A model generated the notes under the pieces. That model was given only the letters and a program-made list of their open reading frames with translations. It ran no database searches and was not told the DNA's origin. Shown piece after piece: positions 10,793 through 19,150 of a stretch of DNA of 64,000 bases (its first letter is position 1; every line of letters begins with the position of its first letter). This stretch comes from Comamonadaceae bacterium. GTDB taxonomy: Bacteria > Pseudomonadota > Gammaproteobacteria > Burkholderiales > Burkholderiaceae_C. The position numbers were made by a program, and so were the translations under genes. The stretch lies in NCBI GenBank assembly GCA_947450895.1, contig CANFWT010000001.1:62001-126000 (forward strand). The letters run 5' to 3'.

Positions 10793-12100
10793 ATGTCCGA
10801 TCTTTTCCAGGCCAAACCCACGCCCCCGCTGGCCGAAGCGCTGCGCCCGCAAACGCTGGCCGACGTCATTGGCCAGAGCGATTTGCTGGGCCCGGGCAAG
10901 CCGCTGCAACTGGCATTTGCCTCGGGCAAGCCGCATTCCATGATCTTATGGGGGCCGCCGGGCGTGGGCAAAACCACGCTGGCGCGCCTGACTGCGCAAA
11001 GCTTTGGCTGCCAGTTCATCGCTTTGTCGGCGGTGTTCGCGGGCGTCAAAGACATACGCACTGCCATGGAACAGGCCCAGGCCAATTTGGCGCAGGGCCA
11101 GCACACGATTTTGTTTGTGGACGAAATCCACCGCTTCAACAAGTCGCAGCAAGACGCACTTTTGCCCTACGCCGAGTCGGGCCTGGTCACGCTGATTGGC
11201 GCCACCACCGAGAACCCGTCGTTTGAGGTGAATTCCGCGCTCTTGTCGCGCGCGCAGGTCTATGTGCTCAAGTCGCTTACCGACGACGAACTGCGCCTGC
11301 TGCTGGCGCGTGCGCAAGACAAAGTGCTGGGGCATTTGCAGTTTGACGAACGCGCTATCTCTACCCTGGTGGGTTACGCCGACGGCGACGCCCGGCGCCT
11401 GCTCAACCTGCTGGAGCAGTGCAACACGGCAGCGGGCGCGGCGGGCGTCAGCCACATTGACGCGGCCTTTATCGAAAACGCCCTGGCCATCAACGCCAAG
11501 CGCTTTGACAAAGGCGGCGACAACTTTTACGACCAGATTTCGGCCCTGCACAAGTCGGTGCGCGGCTCCCACCCCGATGCCGCGCTCTACTGGCTGTGCC
11601 GCATGTTGGACGGCGGCGCCGACCCCAAATACCTGTCCCGGCGCATCGTGCGCATGGCCTGGGAAGACATTGGCTTAGCCGACCCCCGCGCCATGCAAAT
11701 CGCCAACGACGCTGCACTCACCTTTGAGCGCTTGGGCTCGCCCGAGGGCGAACTGGCCCTGGGCCAAGCGGTGGTCTATCTGGCCGTGGCCGCCAAAAGC
11801 AACGCGGGCTACAACGCGTACAACAAGGCTCGCGCGTTCGTCAAAACCGACAAAAGCCGCGAAGTGCCGGTGCACCTGCGCAACGCCCCCACCAAGCTCA
11901 TGAAAGAACTCGGCTACGGCCACGAATACCGCTACGCCCACGACGAACCCCACGCTTACGCCGCTGGCGAAACCTACTTGCCCGACCATATGAAAGAACC
12001 GCACTGGTACCAGCCCGTGCCGCGCGGGCTGGAGGGCAAGATTGCGGAGAAGATGGCGTTTTTGAAAGCGCTCGATGCCCAGGCGGGGAAGCTTGGCTAA
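10793..12100 (+). CDS. rarA: Replication-associated recombination protein A (MgsA/RarA AAA+ ATPase)
   Basis: This is an AAA+ ATPase of the clamp-loader-like group that acts at stalled replication forks. From the ATG at 10793 it has 435 residues. The frame is open upstream to 10658, but that would overlap lolA. Walker A is GPPGVGKTTLAR near residue 55 and Walker B is LFVDEIHRFNKSQQDALLP near 110. GATTENPSFEVNSALLSR and the C-terminal tetramerisation region (RGSHPDAALYWLCRMLDGG and KSNAGYNAYNKAR) are characteristic of the family. Confidence 0.95.
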   Translation: MSDLFQAKPTPPLAEALRPQTLADVIGQSDLLGPGKPLQLAFASGKPHSMILWGPPGVGKTTLARLTAQSFGCQFIALSAVFAGVKDIRTAMEQAQANLAQGQHTILFVDEIHRFNKSQQDALLPYAESGLVTLIGATTENPSFEVNSALLSRAQVYVLKSLTDDELRLLLARAQDKVLGHLQFDERAISTLVGYADGDARRLLNLLEQCNTAAGAAGVSHIDAAFIENALAINAKRFDKGGDNFYDQISALHKSVRGSHPDAALYWLCRMLDGGADPKYLSRRIVRMAWEDIGLADPRAMQIANDAALTFERLGSPEGELALGQAVVYLAVAAKSNAGYNAYNKARAFVKTDKSREVPVHLRNAPTKLMKELGYGHEYRYAHDEPHAYAAGETYLPDHMKEPHWYQPVPRGLEGKIAEKMAFLKALDAQAGKLG

Positions 12101-12459
12101 GCCGCGCGGGTCGTTTGGTGGCAGGCGATCCGTGCGCGAGGGCCCAGGGTTCCACCTTGGCGCTTGTTAGCCCACAGGAAAGCCATCGCGTCAGAGTTGA
12201 ACACGAAGTCCGCCTCTGTGTTGCTCTAGGGAACGCCATGCAAATGACGGCTGTTGTCAGTCACAATCCCCTGTATGCAGTCTAGTTTTACGGTGCCGGT
12301 GTGCACACAATGCCACGTGCTGGGCAGCCCCACGCTCGCCCATTGTCCAATGACAGGGCCGCCGTACGGCTGGCTGGCATTGGACATTGAAGGAAAAGGT
12401 GTCGCCTTGCGGCTTGGGGTCGGGGCCAGCAAGCCTGTGGCCGACCGGCACCTGATTCC
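12101..12459. other. Intergenic region with a nested dyad upstream of the EamA transporter
   Basis: There is no recognisable conserved gene here apart from the candidate mini-ORF listed separately. The main structure is a 49-base nested inverted repeat centred near 12365. The outer arms are 12341-12352 and 12378-12389 (11 of 12 pairs) and the centre is the perfect palindrome gccgtacggc at 12361-12370. It could be a regulatory hairpin or an operator for the transporter gene. I see no tRNA and no classical terminator after rarA. Confidence 0.5.
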
Positions 12460-12469
12460 GTGCCCATGA
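12275..12469 (+). CDS. Candidate Cys-rich mini-protein coupled to the EamA transporter
   Basis: This is a 64-residue frame that I do not recognise. It has several Cys (VCTQCH, AHCPMTG, and a final IPCP), so a small metal-binding knuckle is conceivable. Its stop overlaps the transporter ATG as ATGA (12466-12469), the arrangement of translationally coupled genes, and its third codon positions are mostly G or C. Against it, no clear ribosome-binding site precedes the ATG at 12275 and the reading frame lies across the nested dyad, which constrains its sequence. It may be a leader peptide or chance. Confidence 0.33.
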   Translation: MQSSFTVPVCTQCHVLGSPTLAHCPMTGPPYGWLALDIEGKGVALRLGVGASKPVADRHLIPCP

Positions 12470-13302
12470 AAGCAGACTTGCTGGCTCTGGCAGCCATAGC
12501 CCTGTGGGGCTCCTTGGCACCTTTGGGGGTGAAACTGGCCCACATCCCTCCGTTCCTATTGACCGGCCTCGGATTGCTGGTGGGCAGCCTCATAGCACTT
12601 CCCATCTCGCGTTTCCGTCTGGCACGCTGGAAGGTGCCTGTGCCGACCTTGCTGGTGGGCATTTATGGGCTCTTTGGTTTTCACTTCCTGCTGTTTATGG
12701 CCTTGCGCAATGCCCCCGCCGTGGAGGCAAACCTTGTCAATTACCTCTGGCCACTTGGCATGGTGGTGATGGCGCCCTTGTTCTTGAAAGATGTTTCATT
12801 GCACGCCCGCCATATCGTTGCTGCGCTCATCGGCTTTGCAGGCGCTGCCATCGCCATCTTGGGGCGGGGAGGGGCAGCGAATGCAGCGCAAGGATTTCAT
12901 TCCGGCTATCTCCTCGCACTGGCTTCCGCCTTTGTGTGGTCAAGTTATTCGCTTATGACCCGCAGGGTCCCTGTGTTTGCAACCTCCGCCGTAGGCGGCT
13001 TTGCCGCGGTCTCTGGACTGCTTTCCCTTGGCTGCCATGTGCTGCTGGAACCCGCTCTTGCATTAACCACACAAGATATCTTGCTGGTTTGCATTCTGGG
13101 ACTCGGTCCCCTGGGAGGTGCGTTTTTCCTATGGGATGCTGCGATAAAGCGGGGTGATACCCGGCGCATCGGTCTGCTGGCATTTGCAACGCCTATTTTG
13201 TCCACGGTGTTGCTGCTCGTCACAACCGGACAAGCGTTGCATTGGAACGTTGGAATTGCAGCAGTACTGGTGGTGGGCGCGGCTTGGTGGGGTAGTCGAT
13301 GA
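12466..13302 (+). CDS. EamA/DMT-superfamily transporter (YddG-like exporter)
   Basis: This is an inner-membrane carrier of the drug/metabolite superfamily, probably an exporter of amino acids or related metabolites. It has 278 residues from the ATG at 12466; a GTG two codons earlier is possible. About ten hydrophobic helices are visible in two repeats. The first repeat opens with LLALAAIALWGSLAPLGVK and the second with GYLLALASAFVWSSYSLMTR, the typical EamA pattern. NAPAVEANLVNYLWPLGMV resembles the YddG subgroup, but the substrate cannot be told from sequence. The next 283 bases (13303-13585) show no convincing gene. Confidence 0.85.
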   Translation: MKADLLALAAIALWGSLAPLGVKLAHIPPFLLTGLGLLVGSLIALPISRFRLARWKVPVPTLLVGIYGLFGFHFLLFMALRNAPAVEANLVNYLWPLGMVVMAPLFLKDVSLHARHIVAALIGFAGAAIAILGRGGAANAAQGFHSGYLLALASAFVWSSYSLMTRRVPVFATSAVGGFAAVSGLLSLGCHVLLEPALALTTQDILLVCILGLGPLGGAFFLWDAAIKRGDTRRIGLLAFATPILSTVLLLVTTGQALHWNVGIAAVLVVGAAWWGSR

Positions 13303-13585
13303 AGTGAACCCATTGCGGGGTGCATAGCGCCGAAGCATTGCAGTACCCGCGGTGCTTGCGCTGGAATTGGCCTTGGTGCTGAGCTAGAGTGCAGAATGTG
13401 TGGGCATACGATTTGCCATTGATTACGCTCCAATTTTTCTGATTTTTTATGGCGCAGCCTGGTGTCCGGGCGTGTGTTGCTGCCATTGGCGCTCCTTGCT
13501 GGCCGGCGTATCCGGGGTAGGGATGGGCTGCACCAGATAGTGTTTGGCGCTAAGGCAATGGCCGGCTCCCCAACACGCTCCCCGG

Positions 13586-14785
13586 TCAGGTGGCAAAAAG
13601 AGGCAGACGTTCAAAACTTCCTCGCAAGAGGCGGGCACTGTCGGCGCCCATCCAATCATGGGCCACGCTGGCGTAGACACGACGAAAGTCTACCGTGTGG
13701 GCGAGGTTTCCGTCTGCATTGCGCGCTGTCCAATCGGGCACCCGGCCATATTGGCCACCGCGGACGGACTCGCCAATCAGGTAGACGTGGTTGGCCGTAC
13801 CATGGTCCGTGCCCAGGCTGGTGTTTTCTGCGGGGCGGCGGCCAAACTCGGAAACCACCATCACGGTCACGTCTTTGGCGCGGCCTATGCGCCGCACGTC
13901 TTGCATGAACCCGCTGATGCTTTGAGACACATAACTCAGCAGGCGCTGGTGCGTTTCACTTTGGTGCACATGGGTGTCAAAGGCATTGTGGCGGTAGGCT
14001 GTGTGGTAGATGCGGGCTGGCAACCGCGCCGCTATCATGGCTGCCACCTTGGGCAGATCCATGGCTATGAGCCCGTAGTCCGCCGGCGATCGGTAATTGC
14101 TCCAGGCCTGGCGGACCTGTTGCGAAGCCTGGCGCGCACTCAATGCCACCTCTTCCAGGTAGCCGAGGGTGGGGTTGCCAGCAACGTGGTGCTGGCCATC
14201 CCCTTGTTCTAGCAATGTGCGGCTCTGGTACAGGCCCTTGCGGTCAAACTGCTCGGGGTCGTCGAACACCACCGGCACATGGTGCGCTGCATGTACTGAA
14301 AGCGATTGGCGCTCACCGATACCGACCAAAAAGTTGGGCTTGAACGCAGGGTCTATGGCGTCGGCCAATCGCCCTAACCATCCATAGGGCTCACCGCTAT
14401 TGGGTGCGCCCGTGTGCCAGTAGCCGGCCGACGTGAAGTGCGAATAAGACGGATTGTCGTAGCCGCAGCCATGCACCACCGCCAAATGCCCATCTTTGTA
14501 GAGCCGCTCAAAACCCGCCATGCTGGGGTTGAAGCCATGCATCTCATCGATCTTGCGCAGTGTATTGGGGGGTAAACCTATGCGTGGTCGCAGGCGGTAG
14601 TAGTGGTCGTTACCGTACGGCACCAGGGTGTTGAAGCCGTCGTTGGCGCCCGTGAGCTCAAGCACCACCAGAATGCGCTCATCGGCTGCATCGCTGGAGG
14701 CGGCGTTCGCTGCAATGGCCGCATTGAGGCACACAGCGCCCATGCCCTGGAGCAGGATGCGGCGCGAAATGTCGTGGAGTTTCAT
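13586..14785 (-). CDS. DUF1501 family protein, Tat-exported
   Basis: It has 399 residues and a twin-arginine-type N-terminus (SRRILLQGMGAVCLNAAIAANA), so it is probably exported folded. The body has the DUF1501 hallmarks: LVVLELTGANDGFNTLVPYG, YDNPSYSHFTSAGYWHTG, VMVVSEFGRRPAENTSLGTD and GTANHVYLIG. The family is related to the alkaline-phosphatase/sulfatase fold, but its biochemical role is not established. It starts 3 bases after the stop of the DUF1800 gene, and such pairs recur across bacteria, so the two products probably act together outside the cytoplasm. Confidence 0.9.
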   Translation of the reverse strand: MKLHDISRRILLQGMGAVCLNAAIAANAASSDAADERILVVLELTGANDGFNTLVPYGNDHYYRLRPRIGLPPNTLRKIDEMHGFNPSMAGFERLYKDGHLAVVHGCGYDNPSYSHFTSAGYWHTGAPNSGEPYGWLGRLADAIDPAFKPNFLVGIGERQSLSVHAAHHVPVVFDDPEQFDRKGLYQSRTLLEQGDGQHHVAGNPTLGYLEEVALSARQASQQVRQAWSNYRSPADYGLIAMDLPKVAAMIAARLPARIYHTAYRHNAFDTHVHQSETHQRLLSYVSQSISGFMQDVRRIGRAKDVTVMVVSEFGRRPAENTSLGTDHGTANHVYLIGESVRGGQYGRVPDWTARNADGNLAHTVDFRRVYASVAHDWMGADSARLLRGSFERLPLFAT

Positions 14786-14788
14786 GGC

Positions 14789-16624
14789 TTATCCCAACTG
14801 GTAGGCGGGAAGGGAGAGAATCACATGCAGCAGGTTGCGCAGTGCGTCCTCCATGTAGCTATCAGCGCGCCGTAAATCGCTGGTGCCCAACTCCTCGCTG
14901 AGCAGCGCACTGAGTTGCTGACGCAGTGTGTCTGACACCGGCAGCGCGACAAAACGCTGTAGCAAGTGGTCCACCGCTTGACCAGTGGTGCGGCAGGCGG
15001 CGTCGCGCATCCATTGGGACACATCGAGCTGGGCCGTGTGGCGAGGCAGGGGGCGCACCTTCTCAATCGCCTTGCGCCAGGCGTTGTAGCTCGCCAAGCG
15101 GGTATTGAACTCTTCTTCGCGCGGGCCTGCCATGTTTTGCTTGCGCTCTCCTATTGCGGCCTTGCTTTCTGCCTGGGTCGCGGCTCCCACCTCCATCCCG
15201 CGCGCCAGCTTGTCCGCTACCGGAATAATTTGGTAGATAGCGCCCGGGACGCGGTCCGTGGGGATGAAATCGATGGGGGGATACAAGGTGTCGTACATCA
15301 CACTGCTGCGCGCCATCAGCAGACCTGGCGTGATCCAGCTGCGCCCCTGGGCCCAGCCTGCCACATTGGGCGGAAAAAACAGCTTCTGGCCTAGCAATTC
15401 GGTCTGGTCGTTGAAATCAGGAATACCCGGGACCGCCTGCAGTTCTATCTTCTTGTAGCTGGAAATCAGCAGTTCGACCGGCGGCTTGATGCGGGTAGCG
15501 CGCGAGGCGTCGCTGTAAAAATCCTGCGACAGAAGCAGCGTCTCCATGAACGCAGAGATGTCGTAGCCCGATTCGCGCAGAACCCTGCCCCACGCCCGCG
15601 CATGCGCGGGCGTCAGCTCCTCACGCACGAAAAAACGGTAGAGCTTGGCAGCAATAAAGTCTGCAGTCGCAGGCTGCGCCAAAAGCAGGTCTATCACCTG
15701 CTCTCCCCCCAGATTGCCGCTTTGTCCCAACAGCGATTTAATGCCGTCGTCATGCCGTGTCGGGTTGATGGCAAACGACAAACCTTGGTAGTTCCAGCCG
15801 GTAAAAGCGCGCGCGGCTTCTTTGATGTCATTTTCCCCATAGTGGCCCACGCCCATGGTGAAAAGTTCCATCACTTCGCGGGCGAAGTTTTCATTAGGAG
15901 CGCCTTTGACATTGACCCCGGCATCAAGGTACATCAACATGGCTGGATCCTGCGCCACGGCCAGCAGCAGGCTACGGAAATTGCCGTTGGCGTGTCGGCG
16001 CAGGGTTTCGTTTTGAAGCTGCATCTTGCGCACGTCGTGCACCTTTTCTTCGCTGGTCGCAAAGTGGCCGTGCCAAAACAGCGTGAGCTTCTCCTGTAGG
16101 GGGCGAGGCGTGGTCAGCATGCGATTGGCCCACCAGTAACCCAGTCGTTGGGTCTCCAGGCGCGAGGCACGCAACCAATAGAGGTAGCGATCCGCCACCT
16201 GCTGCGCGGGTCGGTTGCCCGCGGGCTTGACCTGTACGCCCAGTGCTTCCCCGGTAGCACGCGCCAGATCGGTGGCGGCTGGGCGCGAAGGTGCAAAGGG
16301 CTCTAGGCCAGGGTCATGGATGGGGGAGGGCTCAAAAGGCGTGTAGGAATCGGGTGTGCGCTGGTAGCGCACCAAGCCTTGTACGGCCTGCGCAGGCGTC
16401 AGTCGTGCCAGCTGCGCGATCTCCGCTGGTGTGCCACCAAAGCCTGCGCGTTCTAGCAGGTGCCTTGCAGTGGCGGTGTTCCATTGGTTCGCCGCCAGCG
16501 GGCGCAACGATTCTTCGCTCTGAGCCCGGACAGCTTGGGAGCAGATCGCAAGCAGGCCCAAGAGCAGCAGGTATACGCGGATGAGACTGTGTCCTGGACG
16601 GATGCAAAGGCGAAAAAAAGACAT
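14789..16624 (-). CDS. DUF1800 family protein, secreted
   Basis: From the Met at 16624 it has 611 residues. A hydrophobic signal segment (LIRVYLLLLGLLAICSQAVRAQ) is followed by a DUF1800 domain with ATARHLLERAGFGGTPAEIA, LTLFWHGHFATSEEKV, PAMLMYLDAGVNVKGAPNEN, FAREVMELFTMGVGHYGEND and LFFPPNVAGWAQGRSWI. The function of the family is unknown. The frame is open to 16696, but those extra residues would precede the signal peptide. It is the first gene of a two-gene unit with DUF1501. Confidence 0.88.
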   Translation of the reverse strand: MSFFRLCIRPGHSLIRVYLLLLGLLAICSQAVRAQSEESLRPLAANQWNTATARHLLERAGFGGTPAEIAQLARLTPAQAVQGLVRYQRTPDSYTPFEPSPIHDPGLEPFAPSRPAATDLARATGEALGVQVKPAGNRPAQQVADRYLYWLRASRLETQRLGYWWANRMLTTPRPLQEKLTLFWHGHFATSEEKVHDVRKMQLQNETLRRHANGNFRSLLLAVAQDPAMLMYLDAGVNVKGAPNENFAREVMELFTMGVGHYGENDIKEAARAFTGWNYQGLSFAINPTRHDDGIKSLLGQSGNLGGEQVIDLLLAQPATADFIAAKLYRFFVREELTPAHARAWGRVLRESGYDISAFMETLLLSQDFYSDASRATRIKPPVELLISSYKKIELQAVPGIPDFNDQTELLGQKLFFPPNVAGWAQGRSWITPGLLMARSSVMYDTLYPPIDFIPTDRVPGAIYQIIPVADKLARGMEVGAATQAESKAAIGERKQNMAGPREEEFNTRLASYNAWRKAIEKVRPLPRHTAQLDVSQWMRDAACRTTGQAVDHLLQRFVALPVSDTLRQQLSALLSEELGTSDLRRADSYMEDALRNLLHVILSLPAYQLG

Positions 16625-16931
16625 AAAAAGAGAGCGCCCAATGGCGACAGGCTGGTAGCAAGCAACAGCGAATTTGGCAAAAGATGCTACAAGCACAAGA
16701 CGTCATACGCGCTTGAAAAGACTGCACACGTCGCTGTAAATATATTGAACGAAGCCGCCCATTCAGCGGCTTGCGGCCCTGTCCTTTGGACTTTTCCTCT
16801 ATGGTGCGTTGCAGCGTCGGCCAAGACAGCGGCGCTTGGGCGCGTCGTGTGGCAAGCTGGGCGGCGCTGGCGGTAGGTACGCAAACAATGCGGCAAGCGA
16901 GCCGCGTGGCAATGGTACCGCTTCAACCCTC
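16625..16931. other. Intergenic region before the DUF1800-DUF1501 unit
   Basis: I see no credible gene; frames here are short and lack family features. It holds the probable LON-gene hairpin (16752-16772) and, on the minus strand, a TATATT at 16739-16744 that could be a -10 box for the DUF1800 gene, although no matching -35 is evident. Confidence 0.4.
16752..16772 (-). terminator. Hairpin after the LON-domain gene
   Basis: A perfect 7-base stem (aagccgc / gcggctt) with a 7-base loop is followed on the minus strand by a T-rich but interrupted tail (cgttcaatatattt). It lies 159 bases downstream of the LON-domain gene and upstream of DUF1800, so it probably separates the two transcription units. 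Confidence 0.45.
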
Positions 16932-17540
16932 TTATTTCTGCGGTCCAGTCCCCAGGTGCTGCGCTACCAGGTCGAGTCGCGCCAGGGGGTCCGTCTGGCC
17001 CAGCAGGGCCAATTTTTCTGGCGCTGACAGCGGCAGCATTTCCGCCCAGCGGTTGGCCACCCAGCCGCATTCGTCCAGGCGGTAGGGGGCTTGCAGGGGC
17101 AGTTCGCTCAGGCGCTGGTCGGCCTGCGCTTGGGCGATGCCCCGGCCCAAGCGGTTGGCCAGGGGCTGTAGTTCGGCTGGAATGGGGGTGGGCAAGTCCT
17201 CAGGTACATACTCCACCTGCGCGTACCACACGCCGTAGGGGCCGGCTTCGGTGGCGCCCAACGTGAAGCGCCGCCCACCGATGCAGCGCACCCGCAGCAG
17301 CGCCGCTTGCAGGGTCTCCAGCGTGTCGATATGGGCCAGCGTACCCACTGCGTGCAGGCGGGGGACCTGGCCTGGCACCGCCACCTCATTGCCTTGCGCC
17401 AACCAGGCCACGCCAAACGGGCTGTGCTCCCGGTGGCAGCGACGGATAAGGTCCAGATAGCGCACCTCAAAAATCTGCAGGTGCAAGACGCCGTCGGGAA
17501 ACACGCCGTGGGAAAGAGGAAAGAGGGGAATGCGTTCCAT
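16932..17540 (-). CDS. LON peptidase substrate-binding domain protein
   Basis: It has 202 residues from the Met at 17540 (MERIPLFPLSHGVFPDG), the canonical opening of a stand-alone LON N-terminal domain. LHLQIFEVRYLDLIRRC, GTLAHIDTLETLQAALLRVR and GGRRFTL follow the family pattern. No ATPase or protease domain is present. These proteins are thought to bind proteins or peptides, but their role is not defined. The frame continues upstream to 17927, overlapping the divergent FAH-family gene; that extension looks like antisense shadow. Confidence 0.85.
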   Translation of the reverse strand: MERIPLFPLSHGVFPDGVLHLQIFEVRYLDLIRRCHREHSPFGVAWLAQGNEVAVPGQVPRLHAVGTLAHIDTLETLQAALLRVRCIGGRRFTLGATEAGPYGVWYAQVEYVPEDLPTPIPAELQPLANRLGRGIAQAQADQRLSELPLQAPYRLDECGWVANRWAEMLPLSAPEKLALLGQTDPLARLDLVAQHLGTGPQK

Positions 17541-17720
17541 GGAATGAAGCTTGGGTGCGGTGAAAAGCTGTTTGTAACCGGCTTTGATGCCAGGTGCCGG
17601 CCCGGGGCAATACGGCGGGTGTTTCGCGGGCTGAGATACCATAACTGCGCGCTTGAGCACACGGCCTGCGTGCCACCCCCATAAGCGCACCACTCCTCTC
17701 TTTTTATAAGGAATCCACCC

Positions 17721-18515
17721 ATGACCGATGTCTCCAAACGCAGTCTCTTGCAATCTGGCGGCTTGATGAGCGCTGGCGCACTGCTGGGTTGTGCGACCCC
17801 TGGAATTTCTCAAACAGGCGTCAAGACCCCGTTTGCTGTGCCTTCGGTCTACATCCCTATCGCGGGCTCGGACGAGATGTACCCTGTGCGCAGGGTGTAT
17901 TGCATCGGCCGCAATTACGCCGCCCATTCCCGCGAAATGGGCTCAGACCCGACGCGCGAGCCGCCGTTTTTCTTTCAAAAGCCCACCGACGCCATTCAGA
18001 ACGTGGCCCCGGGCACAGTGGCCGACCACCCCTATCCCACGCTGACCAAAAACTACCATTACGAGGCCGAGCTGGTGGCGGCTTTGGGCAAAGGTGGGCG
18101 CAACATTCCCGTGGACAAGGCCTTAGAGCATGTCTACGCCTATACGCTGGGTCTGGACATGACCCGGCGCGACTTGCAGCGTGCCATGGGCGATGAGAAA
18201 AAACCCTGGGAAATCGGCAAAAGCTTTGACCGATCAGCGCCGATTGGGCCACTGCACAAGGTGGCGTCCACTGGCCACTTCACGCAGGGTGCTATTTGGC
18301 TCAAGGTCAACGGTCAAACCAAGCAAAGCGCCAACCTGAACCAGATGATCTGGTCGGTGGCCGAGCAGATTGCAAAGTTGTCCGAGGCCTTCGAACTGTT
18401 TCCTGGCGACATTATTTACTCTGGCACGCCGGAAAACGTGGGTCCGGTAGTGCGCGGCGATGTGATTGAAATGCACATCGACGGACTACCCAACCTGAGT
18501 GTCAAGATCGTCTAA
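17721..18515 (+). CDS. Fumarylacetoacetate hydrolase-family protein with export/lipoprotein signal
   Basis: It has 264 residues. From about residue 50 it is a full FAH-family domain, close to the fumarylpyruvate hydrolase at 62042-62746. Shared motifs are RRVYCIGRNYAAHSREMG, NYHYEAELVAALG with the metal-binding Glu pair, LDMTRRDLQ and GDIIYSGTPENVGPV. The surprise is the N-terminus: KRSLLQSGGLMSAGALLGC resembles a Tat-like signal ending in a lipobox with Cys24. This predicts export and possible lipid anchoring, unusual for a family that normally works on cytoplasmic catabolic intermediates. The start is the first ATG after an AAGGAAT ribosome-binding site. The substrate is unknown. Confidence 0.87.
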   Translation: MTDVSKRSLLQSGGLMSAGALLGCATPGISQTGVKTPFAVPSVYIPIAGSDEMYPVRRVYCIGRNYAAHSREMGSDPTREPPFFFQKPTDAIQNVAPGTVADHPYPTLTKNYHYEAELVAALGKGGRNIPVDKALEHVYAYTLGLDMTRRDLQRAMGDEKKPWEIGKSFDRSAPIGPLHKVASTGHFTQGAIWLKVNGQTKQSANLNQMIWSVAEQIAKLSEAFELFPGDIIYSGTPENVGPVVRGDVIEMHIDGLPNLSVKIV

Positions 18516-18561
18516 GACTGAGCCTGCGGACTTTGCGGTTCGACGCAGAGCGTGAAGTCCT

Positions 18562-18969
18562 TCAGGCCGAAAGGTCAAACAACCGGCCCGTCAGACCGCC
18601 AATAAAGCCCGAGTGGGCGGGGCCATGGGGCAGCGCTGGGTCACTGACGCGCACTTGTAGCGAGAGGTTTTTAAAGGCCGGGTGCGGTCCGGCCTGCATG
18701 TCACGGGCTAGACGCAGTGCAGCCGACAAGTTGCTGCTTTGCAAGGCCGAACCGATCTGCGTAAGCCAAGGGTGGTGCGAGAGTTCTTGGTCATGGTCGA
18801 CCAGCGCCGTAAACGCCAATCGTGCAGCGTCAATCGGCCCAGTTTTCAGGGCAACCAGGAGCGCGCGCAGCCGCTGTTCGCGGCGATGATGGCCCCCCTG
18901 AGCGCTGGGCTGGCGCCCGCCGGAACCGGTTTCTCGGTCCAGGGCTTTGATTTCGAAGTCATTGGCCAT
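18562..18969 (-). CDS. Hypothetical protein
   Basis: I do not recognise this 135-residue protein. It is supported as a gene by a clear ribosome-binding site (AAGGA eight bases before the ATG) and by a plausible amphipathic helical repeat (LLVALKTGPIDAARLAFTAL and SALQSSNLSAALRLARDM), reminiscent of small alpha-helical proteins of unknown role in Burkholderiales. It has no signal peptide or membrane segment. It converges with the FAH-family gene, and its start is 181 bases from that of the divergent DUF3422 gene. Confidence 0.62.
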   Translation of the reverse strand: MANDFEIKALDRETGSGGRQPSAQGGHHRREQRLRALLVALKTGPIDAARLAFTALVDHDQELSHHPWLTQIGSALQSSNLSAALRLARDMQAGPHPAFKNLSLQVRVSDPALPHGPAHSGFIGGLTGRLFDLSA

Positions 18970-19150
18970 GGTGGTGATCCTTGCTCAGTCAATGGGGTGG
19001 GCGAAGGCTTCGGTGCGCTGTCAAAATGCCGACAACCCCAGCACCCATAAACACGAATCGTGCCAAGTAAATCGCCTGGGTCCCGCCTTGCGCCGTGCTC
19101 TGGCTCACTTTCTTGCCACCTTGCTGGCTATCTGCGGCACAATAAAACGC

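Noticed and set aside
17541-17927. N-terminal extension of the LON-domain gene
   Set aside because: The extension has no domain features and overlaps the start of the divergent FAH-family gene; MERIPLFPLS is the canonical start of the family.
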